Shown here: piece after piece, positions 6,766-9,455 of the stretch | Layout of the letters: every line of letters begins with the position of its first letter | How positions within the stretch are numbered: the first letter of the stretch is position 1 | Source of the DNA: an uncultured Lachnospiraceae bacterium | Lineage (GTDB): Bacteria; Bacillota_A; Clostridia; Lachnospirales; Lachnospiraceae | Assembly: GCA_947175285.1 (NCBI GenBank) | Contig: CAMWMM010000160.1 | Span: 1-9,455 of the forward strand | Direction: 5' to 3' | Length of the DNA stretch: 9,455 bases | Notes under the pieces: model-generated | The model's database searches: none | Told to the model about the DNA's origin: nothing | The model's input: the letters and a program-made list of their open reading frames with translations, nothing else | Program-made: the position numbers and the translations under genes

Positions 6766-7096
6766 ATTCAAATTATACTTTGATAACGAAAAGGAAGCAG
6801 AATGGTTAAATGAAATGGCAGCGAAAGGCTACGCCTTAACGGATTACTGGTGGGGATTATACAACTTTGAGAAATGCCTGCCTGGGGAATATGTATATCA
6901 GATTGATATCGTAGACGGATTTTTTAATGTGGATGATGACTATAGGCAGTTCATGGAAGATATCGGGGTGGAGCTTGTATGTATGTGGGGATTCTGGGTA
7001 ATCCTTCGGAAAAAGGCGGCGGACGGTCCTTTTCAATTATATACGGATGTGGAATCCAGTATCGAGCACTATTCAAAAAATCAAGCTGATGTTTAA
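6758..7096 (+). CDS. DUF2812-domain protein, N-terminal part (frameshifted gene)
   Basis: This frame encodes 112 residues from ATG 6758, with GGAGGG (6744-6749) 8 bases upstream and an 8-bp overlap with padR. The in-frame GTG at 6749 lies within the ribosome site and is rejected. The sequence MLKFKLYFDNEKEAEWLNEMAAKGY, with WWGLYNFEK and GEYVYQID, is the DUF2812 pattern, a domain of unknown function often found beside PadR in Firmicutes. Such proteins normally continue from the ...SIEHYSK region into membrane helices. Here the frame ends with seven unrelated codons after an A6 run, while the expected membrane part continues in another frame. Restored, the product would be about 242 residues. 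Either the gene is broken or the A count is a read error. Confidence 0.8.
   Translation: MLKFKLYFDNEKEAEWLNEMAAKGYALTDYWWGLYNFEKCLPGEYVYQIDIVDGFFNVDDDYRQFMEDIGVELVCMWGFWVILRKKAADGPFQLYTDVESSIEHYSKNQADV
7075..7080 (+). other. Apparent +1 frameshift in A6 run within the DUF2812 gene
   Basis: After TAT-TCA the run AAAAAA is followed by TCAAGCTG. Reading on in frame gives K-N-Q-A-D-V-stop. Dropping one A gives SIEHYSK followed by IKLMFKAAAILEI, which joins the soluble domain smoothly to the first membrane helix. The most economical reading is one extra A (six in place of five). This may be a sequencing or assembly error, a true mutation, or a slippage-prone site. Confidence 0.7.
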
Positions 7097-7487
7097 GGCG
7101 GCGGCAATACTTGAAATCATCTGCACGATGATAATGCTGCTTCGGGCAATAAACGGCTCACTGGCGTCATTAAGCCTGTCTTTTGTGATGATGGCGCTTA
7201 CTGCGGTAATGTTCCGGCAGGTAATGCATGTGAATAAAATTCTCACGGAATTGAAAGAACATATTGGGGAACCTGTGGGATTTGTCATAGGAAAAAGAAG
7301 AAAGCTGTCGGGATTTATTGTCTGGGGGTTTCTCTTTAGCAGCATAGGGATTTTGTTAAAGGGGTGGGAACTTCCATATGAAGAATGCATGAGAGGAATT
7401 GTGCATGGACTGGCACTATTATTCTTTTTGATTGGTTTTATGTATACATTCCGGAAATCAGATCAGGAAGGGAGGACAATATGTTGA
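7089..7487 (+). CDS. Membrane C-terminal part of the split DUF2812 protein
   Basis: This open frame holds the membrane half of the frameshifted gene. Four hydrophobic segments are visible: FKAAAILEIICTMIMLL, LASLSLSFVMMALTAVMF, FIVWGFLFSSIGILL and IVHGLALLFFLIGFMYTF, ending in a basic/polar tail. As a separate gene it could start at ATG 7089, which overlaps the upstream stop (7094-7096) but has no ribosome site. A longer start at 7047 would re-read the DUF2812 coding sequence in the wrong frame. I therefore read it as the C-terminal part of one 242-residue protein. Its stop overlaps the next ATG by 7 bp (ATGTTGA), so the operon structure is conserved across the break. Confidence 0.65.
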   Translation: MFKAAAILEIICTMIMLLRAINGSLASLSLSFVMMALTAVMFRQVMHVNKILTELKEHIGEPVGFVIGKRRKLSGFIVWGFLFSSIGILLKGWELPYEECMRGIVHGLALLFFLIGFMYTFRKSDQEGRTIC

Positions 7488-8491
7488 AAATAAAGAGAGA
7501 TTTAAAGAAGATACTTTGTGCGGTAATCATATCAATATTTTTAATGTCTTTTCTTCATGAATTGGGTCACTGTATTGCGGTATGGTTTTATGGGGGCAGA
7601 GTAACAGAGTTCCAGTTTATTTATCTTTGGAATGCCCATATGAATTTTGAAGGGGATGGACTTGGTTGGAAGCCGCTTATTGACCTGGCAGGTCCTTTGC
7701 TTCCGGTATTGATTGCATTTTGTCTGTTGTTTACTTACCGCAGGGATTCCGAAAGGACATTTGTATATTATCTGAAAACAATATACATTTTTGCAAGCAT
7801 TAGTTCCCTGAGTGTATGGATATTTTTACCAATTCTGTTTTTAAGCGGAGTTGGGGAACCGTCCGAGGATGTGCATAAGTTCCTCTTAGTATCGGAGATT
7901 TCTCCTGTGGTTGTAATATTGACCGCAGCGGCCGCTATTTTATTGATGACTTATATATTCATAAAAAAGATAACGGCAGCATCTCCCTCCGAATGGCAGA
8001 AAAAGAACATAAGGAGCCTGGGAATATGGCTGATAGGTGTCATGATGATAGTAAGCTTAACCCTTCCTCTTTTTATACGCCTAGATACTCTGCCGGAAAT
8101 GGGCAGTTCCTTCCGGATGACAGAAAAGGATGGCAATCCGGATTCTCTTTTGAAAAAACAGTACGAGGTTGAAATAGAGGATAGCGGTGCTTATGTTTTA
8201 AATATGTATTGGGGAGGAGAATGCAGCGGCGTGATCACCGCGGTTACACTAAGCAATGGGGATGAGACTGTGTTTTATTGTACTGCCGAGAAAATTTATA
8301 TGGAATCCGGTCAGTTGGATTTGGAAAGCGGAACATGCATCTTTTCCATATATTGCCTTAACAGTATGGAAGAATTTGAAGCGTTTTATGTTATGCTCGG
8401 CGAGGAAGTGCCGGAGATGGATGACTACAACCTCCAGGGCGATGGCAGGTATGCTGTTTATGGGAAATATGAGGTTGTGAAAAAGGAGTAA
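7481..8491 (+). CDS. Multi-pass membrane protein with HELGH motif, M50-like putative metalloprotease
   Basis: A 336-residue protein starting at ATG 7481 (ribosome site GGGAGG at 7470-7475). H26-E27-L-G-H30 lies inside the first membrane segment (about residues 11-35), as in intramembrane zinc proteases of the M50 (site-2 protease) class. A second M50-like element, LIDLAGPLLPVL (66-77), opens the next helix; LAGPL is common in these proteins. More helices lie at about 92-118, 131-158 and 173-193. The last ~143 residues look extracytoplasmic and beta-rich, including DSGAYVLNMYW and LDLESGTCIFSIY. The classical NPDG motif that supplies the third zinc ligand is not apparent; D68 is a candidate. 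The gene is translationally coupled to the DUF2812 gene. Protease activity is inferred from the motif, and no substrate is known. Confidence 0.75.
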   Translation: MLKIKRDLKKILCAVIISIFLMSFLHELGHCIAVWFYGGRVTEFQFIYLWNAHMNFEGDGLGWKPLIDLAGPLLPVLIAFCLLFTYRRDSERTFVYYLKTIYIFASISSLSVWIFLPILFLSGVGEPSEDVHKFLLVSEISPVVVILTAAAAILLMTYIFIKKITAASPSEWQKKNIRSLGIWLIGVMMIVSLTLPLFIRLDTLPEMGSSFRMTEKDGNPDSLLKKQYEVEIEDSGAYVLNMYWGGECSGVITAVTLSNGDETVFYCTAEKIYMESGQLDLESGTCIFSIYCLNSMEEFEAFYVMLGEEVPEMDDYNLQGDGRYAVYGKYEVVKKE

Positions 8492-8589
8492 TGCGGATGG
8501 ACAGTATGTGAAAAGCACTGTGCCAACATTGAAAGAAAATATAGCTTGCGCCTTAATACCGAGAGTAAAAGAATAAACAAAAATGGTAC

Positions 8590-8620
8590 AAATATTTTGT
8601 GAAGATATGTTAAAATATTT
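8590..8620 (+). promoter_or_regulatory. Extended -10 promoter overlapped by an inverted repeat
   Basis: TGT-TAAAAT (8608-8616) is an extended -10 element (TGnTAAAAT) suited to the downstream 125-aa gene; no good -35 is seen at 17 bp. The same place holds a perfect 9-bp inverted repeat, AAATATTTT (8590-8598) and AAAATATTT (8612-8620), spaced 13 bp apart, with the right arm covering the -10. A repressor site is plausible, but the arms are almost pure A/T, so chance is a real alternative. Confidence 0.45.
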
Positions 8621-8658
8621 ACAAATGACAAATAGAAATAATGCTAGGAGGTATTGCA

Positions 8659-9036
8659 GTGAGTGATATGCTTTTCATGGGGTATAAGATTCATAAGGAT
8701 ATACAATATTTTACCCCCAGTACTGTTTTATTTAGTAATGAAACAAACAGTATTACGGTTGCAATGGCAAATGATGTTTTGGACTATGTTTTTAGTATTA
8801 TTGCAAGAAAAAATCCTTTGGTTGATGCTTATAATAAAGCGAGAAAGGTTTTGGTTTCGCTAAAGAAAAGGTTAGCAAATCAACAACCGCTACGTTGTAC
8901 TAAACAAGAATGGATAACAGCTATTGAGGTTCTGGAAGAAGTTATGAATGAAAATGCAAAGTCTGAAGAGGAAAAGGGAAAAAATACAAGAGGAGCTCTA
9001 ATCTGTAAGTTGTTGATAAGTGGGTTTGGAAGATAA
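8659..9036 (+). CDS. Hypothetical protein, 125 aa, next to a RhuM-family gene
   Basis: I do not recognise this protein. I place the start at GTG 8659 because AGGAGGT (8646-8652) lies 6 bases upstream; the in-frame ATG at 8641 lies before this ribosome site and ATG 8668 is too far from it. The product is mostly helical by eye, with a patterned stretch around DVLDYVFSIIARKN and a basic helix KARKVLVSLKKRL. A charged segment near the C-terminus (EEVMNENAKSEEEKGKNT) is followed by a short hydrophobic end, GALICKLLISGFG. No signal peptide or clear membrane segment is seen. Base composition looks more AT-rich than the preceding operon, consistent with acquired DNA. It lies 88 bp upstream of a RhuM gene on the same strand and may be co-transcribed with it. 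Confidence 0.65.
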   Translation: MSDMLFMGYKIHKDIQYFTPSTVLFSNETNSITVAMANDVLDYVFSIIARKNPLVDAYNKARKVLVSLKKRLANQQPLRCTKQEWITAIEVLEEVMNENAKSEEEKGKNTRGALICKLLISGFGR

Positions 9037-9124
9037 CTAAAACCGTTATAAATTATTTGTGTATCGCGGCAGTATCTTGAAGAAATTCGGTTAGAACCTT
9101 GATGTGACAAAAGAAAGTTGAGAA

Positions 9125-9455
9125 ATGTCTATGAAGAGGGAAAATGAAATTATTATATTTGAAACAGCGGATAAAAGTATAACATTGCCCGTTTCGGTAA
9201 AGAGCGACACAGTGTGGCTCAGTGCTAATCAGATGGCGGAACTGTTTGAGAGAGATGAAAAAACAATCAGAAAACATATTAATAATGTTTTTACAGAAGA
9301 GGAAGTTGAGAGAGAAAACAACACGCAAAAAATGCGTGTTGATGGTGTAAAACAGCCCGTGCCTTTCTATACACTGGATGTTATTATTTCTGTAGGGTAT
9401 CGGGTAAAATCAAAACGAGGCGTTGAGTTCAGGCGTTGGGCTAATTCCGTATTGA
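9125..9455 (+). CDS. RhuM (virulence-associated) family protein, 3'-truncated by window edge
   Basis: The first 110 residues are visible and the frame is open at the right edge. Family features are clear: an N-terminal strand (ENEIIIFETADKSITLPV), VWLSANQMAELFERDEKTIRKHINNVF with its helix-turn-helix character, then PFYTLDVIISVGYRVKSKRG and EFRRWAN. These match the RhuM family, named from a Salmonella pathogenicity-island gene and widespread on prophages and genomic islands. Full-length members are usually around 300 or more residues. The start is ATG 9125 or ATG 9131; an in-frame stop at 9119-9121 excludes anything earlier, and the ribosome site is weak (GAAAG/GAG). The function of the family is not established. 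Its presence suggests an accessory or mobile region to the right. Confidence 0.9.
   Translation, partial: MSMKRENEIIIFETADKSITLPVSVKSDTVWLSANQMAELFERDEKTIRKHINNVFTEEEVERENNTQKMRVDGVKQPVPFYTLDVIISVGYRVKSKRGVEFRRWANSVL

Noticed and set aside
7075..7080. Programmed -1 ribosomal frameshift at the A6 run (A-AAA-AAT).
   Set aside because: Reaching the downstream membrane frame needs a +1 (or -2) shift, so a classical -1 slippery site would not join the two parts.
7047..7091. ATG 7047 as the start of an independent membrane-protein gene.
   Set aside because: It has no ribosome site, and its first residues are an out-of-frame reading of the DUF2812 sequence (VESSIEHYSK).
9037..9124. Possible gene or terminator between the 125-aa gene and RhuM.
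   Set aside because: Stops in the relevant frames, no hairpin followed by a T-run, and no motif; I see nothing definable here.

Overview
The window looks like chromosomal DNA of a low-to-moderate GC Firmicute, most likely a Clostridia/Lachnospiraceae-type gut bacterium. This is inference. It rests on strong AGGAGG-type ribosome sites, extended -10 promoters (TGnTAAAAT), a short PadR next to a DUF2812 protein, and a clostridial-style GntP permease with a glycerate kinase. The two ends (about 1-930 and 8500-9455) look more AT-rich than the centre and carry accessory-type genes.

Layout, left to right: (1) bases 2-931, the 3' part of an HNH endonuclease gene, which runs off the left edge. (2) A convergent hairpin terminator at 949-979. 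(3) bases 1010-3445, a two-gene minus-strand operon: type I glycerate kinase, then a GntP-family permease. (4) A 167-bp AT-rich divergent intergenic region. (5) bases 3613-4698, a CdaR-type sugar-diacid regulator on the plus strand, the probable regulator of the operon. Together, 1010-4698 form a small uptake-and-phosphorylation module for glycerate or a related sugar acid. (6) bases 4817-6208, a monocistronic lipoprotein with an acidic linker and two tandem copies of a ~180-residue DxDxxPEL domain, followed by two successive hairpin terminators. (7) bases 6300-8491, a tightly overlapping operon: PadR-family repressor, DUF2812 membrane protein (split by an apparent one-base frameshift in an A6 run), and a multi-pass membrane protein with an HELGH zinc-protease motif and a beta-rich C-terminal domain. 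Its promoter carries two near-perfect palindromes whose centres are 30 bp apart. (8) bases 8659-9036, an unrecognised 125-aa protein behind a promoter overlapped by an inverted repeat. (9) bases 9125-9455, the start of a RhuM-family gene, cut by the right edge.

The best candidate for an under-described system is region 7: an apparently self-repressed PadR / DUF2812 / HExxH membrane-protein operon. It resembles a small signal-responsive membrane proteolysis module, but its function cannot be read from the sequence. I see no tRNA, rRNA, CRISPR array, transposase or clear attachment site.
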